Shown: piece after piece, positions 8,612 through 16,081 of the stretch | Layout of the letters: the number at the start of each line of letters is the position of its first letter | Numbering within the stretch: position 1 is the stretch's first letter | Assembly: GCF_000425465.1 (NCBI RefSeq) | Contig: NZ_KE384381.1 | Span: forward strand, 1 to 64,000 | From: Flavobacterium filum DSM 17961 | Lineage (GTDB): Bacteria > Bacteroidota > Bacteroidia > Flavobacteriales > Flavobacteriaceae | Direction of reading: 5' to 3' | DNA length: 64,000 nucleotides | Made by a program: the position numbers and the translations under genes | The notes under the pieces: model-generated | What the model was told of the DNA's origin: nothing | Database searches by the model: none | Seen by the model: the letters and a program-made list of their open reading frames with translations, nothing else

Positions 8612-8693
8612 TTTAGATATGCAACCCATAGAATTTAGATATGCAACCCAAATGTTAGCCTTTTTGCAACCCAATTTTAAAAAGTTGCAACCC
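8612..8693. repeat. Four phased direct repeats between integrase and tRNA (candidate arm-type sites)
   Basis: GCAACCC(A) occurs at 8621-8628, 8643-8650, 8666-8673 and 8687-8693, with spacings of 22, 23 and 21 bp, about two helical turns each. The first two copies share the longer unit TTTAGATATGCAACCCA. The position between the integrase gene and its probable tRNA target suggests integrase arm sites or an autoregulatory site. Confidence 0.65.
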
Positions 8694-8782
8694 TAATTGT
8701 ATGCCTCGCTTTATTAATTTATGAGATTTATTAGAATGGCTGATTTCAAGAGAAGTATTGATTTTACTGAAAAGTATAGACA

Positions 8783-8812
8783 TAAAAAAACTCCAATCTT
8801 TCAATTGGAGTT
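8783..8812 (-). terminator. Rho-independent terminator of the tRNA
   Basis: AACTCCAAT (8789-8797) and ATTGGAGTT (8804-8812) form a 9-bp stem with a 6-nt loop. On the minus strand a T-run follows (A-run 8783-8790). It begins 7 nt after the tRNA 3' end. Confidence 0.85.
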
Positions 8813-8818
8813 GCTTAG

Positions 8819-8891
8819 TAGCGGGAACAGGACTCGAACCTGTGACCTTCGGGTTATGAGCCCGACGAGCTGCCTACTGCTCTATCCCGCG
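8819..8891 (-). tRNA. Initiator tRNA-fMet (anticodon CAT)
   Basis: On the minus strand the sequence folds as a tRNA of 73 nt without encoded CCA. It has a CAT anticodon in a loop CTCATAA, a T-arm ACAGG-TTCGAGT-CCTGT and a D-arm GAGC/GCTC. Initiator hallmarks are three consecutive G-C pairs at the base of the anticodon stem (GGG/CCC) and a non-Watson-Crick first acceptor position (C1 opposite T72). Its 3' half faces the integrase gene, making it the likely attachment site. An open frame on the opposite strand is only an antisense artefact. Confidence 0.95.
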
Positions 8892-9233
8892 ATTTGTGAG
8901 TGCAAATATACAACGATTATTCTAAAAAGCAAGTATAATCAAGATATTTTTATTTTTCTTAACCCTCAATAGGTTTCGAACCCTTCGAGGGTTGATACAG
9001 AACAAATATAACATAAACGCAAAACACCCTGGTAACGTGCCAAGGTGTCTTCCAAATTCAACTAAATACTTGTAATATGATGAAAACTCATTACAATTCA
9101 AACCAACCAACTTTAACTGCTATGGAGCAAAAGGGGATAAATGTGTCACATTCATCGAGAACAAAAATAAGTCGTTTCGTTGAAGTAGCATGTAGTACTT
9201 CATTGGAAGCCATGTAGAAATGATGCTACAAAA
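8892..9233. other. Intergenic region upstream of the tRNA, no gene seen
   Basis: This 342-bp stretch has no convincing gene. It contains three weak hairpins: AACCCTC with GAGGGTT (8961-8991), ACACC-TGG with CCA-GGTGT (9024-9048; on the minus strand followed by TTTTGC, so possibly the terminator of the two-component operon) and TGAAGTA with TACTTCA (9181-9202). The tRNA promoter should lie just right of 8891, but I see no confident -7/-33 pair. Confidence 0.4.
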
Positions 9234-9884
9234 TTAATGTGCGTGGTAGTACGTAAACACTTCAATCAACGCAGCTAAATGGTCGATTTGTAACTTTTCG
9301 TAAATGCGTTTTTTATACGTGCTTACTGTCGTTTTTTGCAGTTGCAAAACATTAGAGATTTCTAAATTACCCAACCCTTTCACCATCAGTCGGGCTACTT
9401 CCAGTTCACGTTCAGATAAATGGTCGATCGGATTAAGGGGTTTCCCTTTTAAATAAGAAGTAAAAATAAGTTCTTTGGCCAAATCACTCAAATAACGTCC
9501 TTCCGTTACCAAACCGGTTAACGCTTTGCGAATGATTTCTTCATCACTGAGTTTATTGAGATAGGCATTGGCTCCGGCATGATAAAAATGAAGGGCATGC
9601 ACCTCTTCTTCCAACGCAGAAAATATCATCACTTTACATTCCGGTTGCACCTTTTTGACTTCAGGTAACAACATCAAACTGTTGCCTTCAGGGAAACTCA
9701 CATCCAAAATCAATACATCTACGTGCTGCTCTTGTAGCAACTGCCTCACTTTTGTAAACGTATCTGCTTGCCGTATCTGAGCATTCGGAAAAAGTTCCCG
9801 AACCAAAAAAGCCATCCCTTGACGCACCACTAAATGGTCGTCTGCTAATACAAATTGATAAGGATGTTGCATTACATCACTCAT
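9234..9884 (-). CDS. NarL/LuxR-type response regulator
   Basis: 216 residues with a receiver domain (about 10-125: acidic pair Asp15-Asp16, phospho-acceptor Asp61 in LILDVSFPEG, Ser/Thr-switch region at MIFSALEEE, Lys in LNKLSDEE) and a C-terminal LuxR helix-turn-helix (LSERELEVARLMVKGLGN and the recognition helix KTTVSTYKKRI). It should bind DNA as a phosphorylated dimer. It follows the histidine kinase gene with only 3 bp between them, so the kinase is its presumed partner. Targets are not evident. No glycan genes sit in the same transcription unit, although the adjacent divergently regulated locus is for galactan use. Confidence 0.92.
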   Translation of the reverse strand: MSDVMQHPYQFVLADDHLVVRQGMAFLVRELFPNAQIRQADTFTKVRQLLQEQHVDVLILDVSFPEGNSLMLLPEVKKVQPECKVMIFSALEEEVHALHFYHAGANAYLNKLSDEEIIRKALTGLVTEGRYLSDLAKELIFTSYLKGKPLNPIDHLSERELEVARLMVKGLGNLEISNVLQLQKTTVSTYKKRIYEKLQIDHLAALIEVFTYYHAH

Positions 9885-9887
9885 AGG

Positions 9888-11654
9888 CTACACTTCTTTA
9901 TCGATAACCAACGAAAAAGCAACTGTTGTTCCTTGGTTTACTTCACTGCTAATGGAAAAACTTCCTTGGTACAAGGTAATGATTTCTCTACACAATAACA
10001 AACCAAGTCCTGTACTGACATCATCCAAACGAACCGTCTCTTTTCCTCTTACCACTGCGTCCATAATCATCTCCAAATCCTGAGGAGGAACTCCTTTGCC
10101 ATTATCTTTGATTTCCACCATCATTCGCCAATAGTGTTCGCCTTGAGGTTGTATAGCCATCGCAATACGAATTGTTCCGTTTTGGGTAAAACGATTGGCA
10201 TTTCCAATCAAATTATAAAACAATTGTTGAATTTTCACCATATCGGCAGTAGCTTTCACTCCATTAGGCAAGTTTTCAGGTAGCACTAAGGTATTTCCAC
10301 TTTCATGAACTAAATTTCGCAAAGCGGAAAACAACATCGTTAACTCTTCACTCAAATCAATACTTGTTTTTTTCAACTTCAACCGATGGTTTTCCTTTTT
10401 GGAAAAGTCCAATACTTGATTGACCAAAACCAATAAAGAATGAGTAGTGTACTGCAAAGAATGAAACACTTCCTTCGTTTCTTCGTCCGAAAACCGTTGA
10501 CTTAATCGTTTGCTAAACACCCCAATCAAACTGAGTGGCGAACGAACTTCATGACTCAACATGCCAATGATTTTTGTCTTGAAAACCAAATGCTTTTGAA
10601 TGGTTGAATTGGCTTCTGTCAAGTGGTGCTCTTTTTGAAAGGCCAATCGCGTAACCATCCATAAAAACAAAGTGAGTAACACCAAACCAAAAATCAACAT
10701 AAACAAAGAAAACGCTCGAATAGAATGAACGGTTGCAAGTTGTTCCGCCTCTGCCCTTTCACTTTCCCGATACAGCTGATTGGAAATACGATTGAATGCT
10801 TCCAACAATTGATGACTTTCATTGACCAATGCCTCATTCAAAGCCATTAAAGCCGCATCTTCTTTTTTTAAACCATAAAAACGATGTTGCAATTGCGTGA
10901 ATTGCTCTTTATAATGTTCAGCTGCTTTATCCAACAAACGTTTCATTTGTTGTTCAACCGTTCCGGAAGTTGCCGTTTTACCGTATTTCATTTTCACGGT
11001 ATTTTCTACAATCTCTTTTTGGATTTCTACCTTACCGGAAAAGGCAGCCATCAATCGGGAAAACAATCCTTTTTTGGATGCCGGATCAGCTTTGATTCGG
11101 GTTTCAACTTCAACATTTTCCAACACTTCTTCTGCAGGAAAAGGTTGAAAACCTTCCGCATTGTTTTTTATAAAGGTGGAATCTGACAAATACTGTTTCA
11201 TTACAACGTCAAGTTCCTTTTTTAAAGCAAGAAAATTTTGTTCTTTTTGTTGCTTTACATGCATCAATTGCTTCCAACGCTGTTGCTCAGCAGTCATGCC
11301 ATGCAAAGTATCCATACGTGATAAAACGCCATCCATTAAAGCAAAATAACGGTCTAGCGAAGCGGGTTCACGTTTTAAAAAAAAGTTTTGCAGTTGCCAT
11401 TGTGCATCTAAATAATCACTACGCGTTTTATCAGACAATTGCCGAACCGTATCCGCCAATCGTCTTTCCTTTTGCAAATCATTAACCTTGCTTTGATTAA
11501 TCCACTCGTTATAAAGTGTGAGCCCTAAAAAGAATTGCAACACTATTAACGCTCCCAAAAGCGAATAATGGATTACTTTTCTGTTTTTTGTCGTGATAAA
11601 ATCCTTTCGGGAAAAGTCTAAAAACTTCCGAATCTTTTCTTGATATGCTGACAT
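9888..11654 (-). CDS. Membrane-bound sensor histidine kinase
   Basis: 588 residues. A cytoplasmic head of about 26 residues precedes a membrane segment near 27-47. A large extracytoplasmic helical region (about 50-310) follows, then a second membrane segment near 313-336. The HisKA dimerisation domain has His368 in MLSHEVRSPLSL, and the HATPase domain shows an N box (LFYNLIGNANRFTQNG), G1 (KDNGKGV) and G2 (GLGLLL). There is no fused receiver. It should sense an envelope signal and phosphorylate the regulator encoded 3 bp downstream. The extracytoplasmic part, rich in Gln, Lys and Glu, looks like a helical-bundle sensor; its ligand cannot be read from sequence. Confidence 0.92.
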   Translation of the reverse strand: MSAYQEKIRKFLDFSRKDFITTKNRKVIHYSLLGALIVLQFFLGLTLYNEWINQSKVNDLQKERRLADTVRQLSDKTRSDYLDAQWQLQNFFLKREPASLDRYFALMDGVLSRMDTLHGMTAEQQRWKQLMHVKQQKEQNFLALKKELDVVMKQYLSDSTFIKNNAEGFQPFPAEEVLENVEVETRIKADPASKKGLFSRLMAAFSGKVEIQKEIVENTVKMKYGKTATSGTVEQQMKRLLDKAAEHYKEQFTQLQHRFYGLKKEDAALMALNEALVNESHQLLEAFNRISNQLYRESERAEAEQLATVHSIRAFSLFMLIFGLVLLTLFLWMVTRLAFQKEHHLTEANSTIQKHLVFKTKIIGMLSHEVRSPLSLIGVFSKRLSQRFSDEETKEVFHSLQYTTHSLLVLVNQVLDFSKKENHRLKLKKTSIDLSEELTMLFSALRNLVHESGNTLVLPENLPNGVKATADMVKIQQLFYNLIGNANRFTQNGTIRIAMAIQPQGEHYWRMMVEIKDNGKGVPPQDLEMIMDAVVRGKETVRLDDVSTGLGLLLCREIITLYQGSFSISSEVNQGTTVAFSLVIDKEV

Positions 11655-11749
11655 TGTATTACCCCAATTTTACAAGTCCAATTAAAATTATTCCAGATTC
11701 AAAAACCCCTTTCAAAATCAATAGAATAACGTTTCAAAAATAAAGAGAA

Positions 11750-11799
11750 TACGACAAAGTTAAGTCGTACAAACTGTATTATTTTTGTCGAATTTGTAC
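11750..11799. promoter_or_regulatory. Two small dyads between the kinase gene and the GntR gene
   Basis: TACGAC (11750-11755) with GTCGTA (11764-11769), and GTACAAA (11767-11773) with TTTGTAC (11793-11799). A -7-like motif on the minus strand (TATTTTTG, from CAAAAATA at 11735-11742) lies next to them and could drive the two-component operon. No matching -33 is clear, so this is a weak candidate for autoregulation. Confidence 0.3.
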
Positions 11800-11812
11800 T
11801 ACACTTTATTAA

Positions 11813-12811
11813 CTATAGTGATTTACGCCAAATCAACCGACTTGGGTTTTCAATTTGCATTTTCTGATTCTTTAACACCATCTCTCCCAGCTGTTTACCC
11901 ATCATCTTAAAATCGGTAGAAATAGTGGTGATCCCATTTTCAACCACCTTTTTAAGCGGTGTATCATTATAGGAAATGATGCCAAAATCTTGTCCCAGTT
12001 GAAATTGTTGTGCTTTAGACTGTTCAATAACCTGCACCAAGTGACGATCGTTCGGAATAATATACACACTCCCGAGTTCAATTTTTTGATGGTCAAAATC
12101 GGTTATCACTTTATGTGTAAAAGCATACTGTTGACAAAATTGAGTGAACCCTTCTACCATTCCCAACGGTTCTTTAAATCCCGGAAAGATCAAAATAAGT
12201 TGATTGTAAATCATTAACCGCGGTCTGGATTCTTCCAAGGCATTGAAAATATCCTTTACAAAATTTTGATGTACCGATGGATAGTTAACTAATGCTGAAT
12301 TGGTTTGATCTAAAATATATACATCATTAACGGGTAATGTTTTTATACTTTCTGCCGCTCCGCTCAAATTCGTTGGCATTATGATGTATTTGGAATAGTT
12401 TCCATTACTTTCATTGATTAATTTTCGAAACATATTTAGATTAAAATGATGAAAGAAAATATCAATTTGAGCTTTGTCATTTACCGCTTCTAAAAAAGAC
12501 ATATATAAATCTTCTTTAAACGCATTTAATTCATCAAATAACACCAAAAAACGCTGTTCATAACTAAATTCAACACTTTTCACATAATAACCTTTGCCTA
12601 AAATAGCAAAAACAATTCCTCGCTTTTTTAATTCATCATAGGCTAATAAAACCGTATCACGCGAAAGCGAAAACTCTAAACTGACTTTATTAACAGATGG
12701 TAAACGATCTCCTTTTACAAGACGCTTCTCAGCTATTGCCAATTCAACTGATTGCACAATTTGTTTGTATTTCGGCAAACCCGATTGATTGTCCACTTGA
12801 ATGATTTTCAT
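11813..12811 (-). CDS. GntR-family transcriptional regulator with LacI-like sensor domain
   Basis: 332 residues from the ATG at 12811 (MKIIQVDNQSGLPKYKQI); the ATG 36 nt further up would add a Pro-containing stub and is disfavoured. The N-terminal winged helix-turn-helix (about 5-75) shows LPSVNKVSLEFSLSRDTV and the wing GKGYYVKS. The rest (about 85-332) resembles a periplasmic-binding-protein/LacI-type sensor, ending FKMMGKQLGEMVL. This GntR plus sugar-sensor layout is common for carbohydrate regulators in Bacteroidetes. It is transcribed away from the galM-galactanase-galK cluster and shares a 100-bp control region holding a palindromic ACCGGT site, so galactose or a galactan product is the probable effector (inference). 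Confidence 0.88.
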   Translation of the reverse strand: MKIIQVDNQSGLPKYKQIVQSVELAIAEKRLVKGDRLPSVNKVSLEFSLSRDTVLLAYDELKKRGIVFAILGKGYYVKSVEFSYEQRFLVLFDELNAFKEDLYMSFLEAVNDKAQIDIFFHHFNLNMFRKLINESNGNYSKYIIMPTNLSGAAESIKTLPVNDVYILDQTNSALVNYPSVHQNFVKDIFNALEESRPRLMIYNQLILIFPGFKEPLGMVEGFTQFCQQYAFTHKVITDFDHQKIELGSVYIIPNDRHLVQVIEQSKAQQFQLGQDFGIISYNDTPLKKVVENGITTISTDFKMMGKQLGEMVLKNQKMQIENPSRLIWRKSL

Positions 12812-12827
12812 GCTTGCATTTTTAAAA

Positions 12828-12895
12828 ACCGGTGGGAAGATACACAAAAACCGGTAGGTACCGGTATGGACAGAAAAATATATTTTCTACATTTG
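12828..12895 (+). promoter_or_regulatory. Operator and promoter of the galactan operon
   Basis: ACCGGTAGGTACCGGT (12850-12865) is a perfect 7-bp inverted repeat around GG. Another ACCGGT lies at 12828-12833, 22 bp from the left arm. The -7 motif TACATTTG (12888-12895), a perfect TAnnTTTG, starts 19 nt upstream of the galM ATG. The dyad occupies the -33 position of that promoter, where a bound GntR dimer would block RNA polymerase. No clear -33 TTG is seen, which suggests a regulated weak promoter. Confidence 0.72.
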
Positions 12896-12914
12896 ATGAA
12901 AGATTCATAAAAAA

Positions 12915-13970
12915 ATGTCTGAAAAAAAACATATTTCTTCTTTTGCGACCACTGAAATAACAAAATCGTTCGGTTTTTTGTCTAGTGGAGAAGAAATTTT
13001 CTTGCATACACTAACCAATAAAAACGGTATGGAATTGTCCGTTATGGACTATGGAGCCACCATTGTATCGTTAAAAGTTCCTATTGCCAATCAACAACTC
13101 GTTGACGTAGTATTAGGATTTGATCGACCGGAAGACTATTTGGCCTCTTATCAATTGCCGAGTGCTCCATATTTTGGTTGCGTAGTTGGTCGTTTTGCCG
13201 GAAGAATTAAAAATGCTTGTTTTGACCTCAACGGAAAAACAATTTCGCTACCTAAAAATCATGGCAACCATCACCTACATGGTGGAAATAAAGGATTTGG
13301 CCAACAACTTTGGAGTGTAAAAAAAATAGAAAAAGGCGATTCACCTTCCATCACATTGGAATATGCTTCTCCTAACAAAGAAGAACATTTTCCGGGAGTT
13401 TTGATTACGGAAATCACTTACTTGCTAACGGAATACAATAAACTAGTAATTAAATTTAATGCTTTTACTACAGAAGATACGATAGTCAACCTTACACAAC
13501 ATTCCTATTTTAATCTGGATGGTCACGCTGAAACCATTGAATATCAAAAGCTTTTTGTTAATTCCACTAAAATGCTGGAAATCGATAAGGAAAACATTCC
13601 TACTGGTCTGTTGATGAATGTATCCAATTGCCCTTTTGACTTTACGGAAGAAAAAATATGTCCGGTATCGATTGACAACACGTTTGTGTTACAAGAAAAA
13701 AACAGAATTGCGGCTTCCCTTTACAGTCCGAAAAATCAACTGAAAATGAGTGTTTTTACCAATCAACCTGCGGTACACATTTATGTAGGTGGAAACTGTT
13801 TTGGTCAACTTCACGGCAAAGAAGATGTCTCTTACCATTCCAAAAGCGGCATCTGTTTTGAAACACAACATTTTCCTGACAGTCCTAATCATGCTCATTT
13901 CCCTTCCACTTTATTAAAAAAAGGGGAACAATATGAGCATCAAACCTTGTTTGTTTTTGAAACGCTATAA
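12915..13970 (+). CDS. galM: Aldose 1-epimerase (galactose mutarotase)
   Basis: 351 residues, usual length for the family and without a signal peptide, so cytoplasmic. It interconverts beta- and alpha-D-galactose, supplying galactokinase. Visible active-site elements are His122 in NHHLHGG, the second His in LTQHSYFNLDGH and the catalytic Glu in CFETQHFPDSPN. The N-terminus has the family's GATIVSLKVP segment. It is the first gene of the plus-strand galactan operon, directly behind the ACCGGT operator. Ten bases separate it from the next gene. Confidence 0.94.
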   Translation: MSEKKHISSFATTEITKSFGFLSSGEEIFLHTLTNKNGMELSVMDYGATIVSLKVPIANQQLVDVVLGFDRPEDYLASYQLPSAPYFGCVVGRFAGRIKNACFDLNGKTISLPKNHGNHHLHGGNKGFGQQLWSVKKIEKGDSPSITLEYASPNKEEHFPGVLITEITYLLTEYNKLVIKFNAFTTEDTIVNLTQHSYFNLDGHAETIEYQKLFVNSTKMLEIDKENIPTGLLMNVSNCPFDFTEEKICPVSIDNTFVLQEKNRIAASLYSPKNQLKMSVFTNQPAVHIYVGGNCFGQLHGKEDVSYHSKSGICFETQHFPDSPNHAHFPSTLLKKGEQYEHQTLFVFETL

Positions 13971-13980
13971 TTTTTATGTT

Positions 13981-15072
13981 ATGAAAAAGATAATCTTACT
14001 ATTGCCATTTCTGTTTTTACTGGTGAATTGTTCCGATGATTCTAACCCAACCAATGACGATGACAATCCAATCGTTCCGGTTGATACCTACATTCGTGCG
14101 GCTGACATGTCCTTTTTGCCTCTAATTGAAAGTGAAGGAACTGTTTATTTTAATGCCAACAACCAACCGGAGAATGCCTTAACAACTTTAAAAAACGCGG
14201 GTTGCAATACCATCCGTATTCGTTTGTGGAAAGATCCTATTGATGCTCAATCCGGATTTACGCAAGTAAAAGCATTTGCTCAACGCGTAAAGCTAGCCGG
14301 TATGAAATTGTGGTTAACCGTTCATTATTCAGATACTTGGGCCGACCCCGGACATCAAACCACACCGGAGACTTGGAATGGATTATCGTTTGCCAATTTA
14401 AAAAATGAAATGGTAGCTTATACCGAAACCATCATGACCGAAATACAACCGGATATTATTCAAATTGGCAATGAAATCAACAGTGGTTTGTTGTGGCCAT
14501 CCGGACATCTAATCAATAATGAAAGTCAATGTTTAGAATTGTTGAATGCGGCGAGCACTGCTATTCGAGCCAAATCAAATACCACAAAAATCATGTTGCA
14601 TTATGCCGGAATTGGTGCCGGAGCAACTTGGTTTTTCAATAAAATGAGCCCTGTAAATTATGATTACATCGGACTTTCATACTATCCGGTTTGGCATGGT
14701 AAAAATCTTTCCGACTTACAGTCAACCATTCAAAGTCTTGGTCAAACCCATAACAAAAAAGTGATCATTGCAGAAACAGCATATCCTTTTACATTAGGTT
14801 GGAAAGATTGGACCAACAACATAGTAGGACTTGAAAACCAACTTATTCCTGCCTATCCTGCCACACCGGAAGGTCAAAAAAACTTCTTACAAGCCATTAA
14901 AAATCTAGTACAACAATCGGAATATGGTTTAGGTTTTGCCTATTGGGGTAGTGAATGGATAGCCTTTCGAGGAAATGAATCAACCAATGGTTCATCATGG
15001 GAAAACCAAGCACTATGGGATTTTAATAACAAAGCATTACCGGTAATGACGGTATTTAATAAAAGTGAATAA
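13981..15072 (+). CDS. GH53 endo-beta-1,4-galactanase, surface lipoprotein
   Basis: 363 residues from MKKIILLLPFLFLL, with a lipoprotein signal and lipobox LVNC. The mature N-terminus CSDDSN is acidic, as in the flavobacterial lipoprotein export signal that sends lipoproteins to the cell surface. The rest is a glycoside hydrolase family 53 (beta/alpha)8 barrel: acid/base Glu165 in QIGNEIN and nucleophile Glu265 in IIAETAYPF, with the GH53 landmark VHYSDTWADPG. It should cut beta-1,4-galactan (pectic arabinogalactan I side chains) outside the cell. An upstream in-frame ATG within galM is not used, because the lipoprotein signal would be buried. Its stop overlaps the next start (TAATG). Confidence 0.92.
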   Translation: MKKIILLLPFLFLLVNCSDDSNPTNDDDNPIVPVDTYIRAADMSFLPLIESEGTVYFNANNQPENALTTLKNAGCNTIRIRLWKDPIDAQSGFTQVKAFAQRVKLAGMKLWLTVHYSDTWADPGHQTTPETWNGLSFANLKNEMVAYTETIMTEIQPDIIQIGNEINSGLLWPSGHLINNESQCLELLNAASTAIRAKSNTTKIMLHYAGIGAGATWFFNKMSPVNYDYIGLSYYPVWHGKNLSDLQSTIQSLGQTHNKKVIIAETAYPFTLGWKDWTNNIVGLENQLIPAYPATPEGQKNFLQAIKNLVQQSEYGLGFAYWGSEWIAFRGNESTNGSSWENQALWDFNNKALPVMTVFNKSE

Positions 15073-16076
15073 TGAAAAATAAACTCTTCCCAATCGTTTT
15101 CGGATTATTGGTGTATTGTACGTCTTCTGCCCAAGAATTTGCAAAAGGTGCCGATGTGAGTTGGCTACCACAAATGGAAGCCACCGGTTATCAATTTTAT
15201 GATGCTGACGGTACCAAAAAAGATGCTTTACAGCTTTTAAAAGACCGAGGAATGAACACCGTTCGTTTGCGTGTTTTTGTGAATCCGTCTGATGACCCAC
15301 GAAGTGGCCATTGCAGCAAAGAAGAAACCATAGCTTTTGCGGTAAGAGCACAAAAAATGGGTTTCCGAATTATGATTGATTTTCATTACAGTGATTCATG
15401 GGCCGACCCAGGTAAACAAAACAAACCGGAAGCTTGGAAAAATTTACCTTTTGATAAACTGGCACAAGCTCTTTATGATCACACTTTTGATGTAATGACC
15501 GCTTTGAAAATAGCAAAAGTAAAAACCGAGTGGGTACAAATAGGCAATGAAATTCCGGGCGGTATGTTATGGCCTGATGGCAGTACTGACAATTGGAAGC
15601 AATTGGGCATTTTATTAAACAAAGGATATGATGCCGTTAAAGCAGTAGATAAAACTATAAAAGTAATTGTTCATGTTGACGAAGGCGATAATATTGAAAA
15701 ATTCAGAACGTTCTATGACAATGCTACCGAACAAAAAGTGCGGTATGATGTTATTGGATTATCGTACTATCCGTTTTGGGTTAAAAAAGATTACACCGAA
15801 ACCATCGCCAATTTGGAAACCAACTTAAAAGACCTCATCATTCGCTACAACAAAGAAGTAATGGTTGTTGAAGTCGGTGGCGAATACGACAAAATTGAAA
15901 ACACCAAAGCGTTATTGGAAGCCACTATCAAAGCTGTTCGGGCATTACCAAACAAAAAAGGCTTAGGTGTTTTATATTGGGAACCCCAAGGCGAGAAAAG
16001 CTGGAGCGGTTATAGCTTGAGTGCTTGGCTCCCCAACGGACAACCTTCACCGGCATTGGATGCTTTTAAAAATTAA
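15072..16076 (+). CDS. GH53 endo-beta-1,4-galactanase, secreted
   Basis: 334 residues with a type I signal peptide (cleavage expected after TSSAQ near residue 21), then almost only the GH53 catalytic barrel. Acid/base Glu160 lies in QIGNEIP and nucleophile Glu267 in VVEVGGEYD, with the shared DFHYSDSWADPG strand. It lacks the lipobox of the gene before it, so it is probably periplasmic and acts on imported galacto-oligosaccharides. It is clearly a paralogue of the upstream GH53 protein but well diverged. Translation is coupled to the preceding gene by a TAATG overlap, and the beta-galactosidase gene follows after 5 bp. Confidence 0.92.
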   Translation: MKNKLFPIVFGLLVYCTSSAQEFAKGADVSWLPQMEATGYQFYDADGTKKDALQLLKDRGMNTVRLRVFVNPSDDPRSGHCSKEETIAFAVRAQKMGFRIMIDFHYSDSWADPGKQNKPEAWKNLPFDKLAQALYDHTFDVMTALKIAKVKTEWVQIGNEIPGGMLWPDGSTDNWKQLGILLNKGYDAVKAVDKTIKVIVHVDEGDNIEKFRTFYDNATEQKVRYDVIGLSYYPFWVKKDYTETIANLETNLKDLIIRYNKEVMVVEVGGEYDKIENTKALLEATIKAVRALPNKKGLGVLYWEPQGEKSWSGYSLSAWLPNGQPSPALDAFKN

Positions 16077-16081
16077 ATCAA

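Noticed and set aside
8721..8972. Plus-strand open frame with a GNRTRTCDLRVMSPTSC-like peptide
   Set aside because: It is the antisense of the initiator tRNA; this peptide is a known artefact of tRNA genes.
8961..8991. Possible degenerate tRNA remnant (GGTTTCGAACC between GAGGGTT arms)
   Set aside because: Only a T-arm-like palindrome is present, with no anticodon or acceptor arms.
8922..9110. 62-codon minus-strand open frame next to the tRNA
   Set aside because: No start context, no family resemblance and it covers hairpins; treated as chance.
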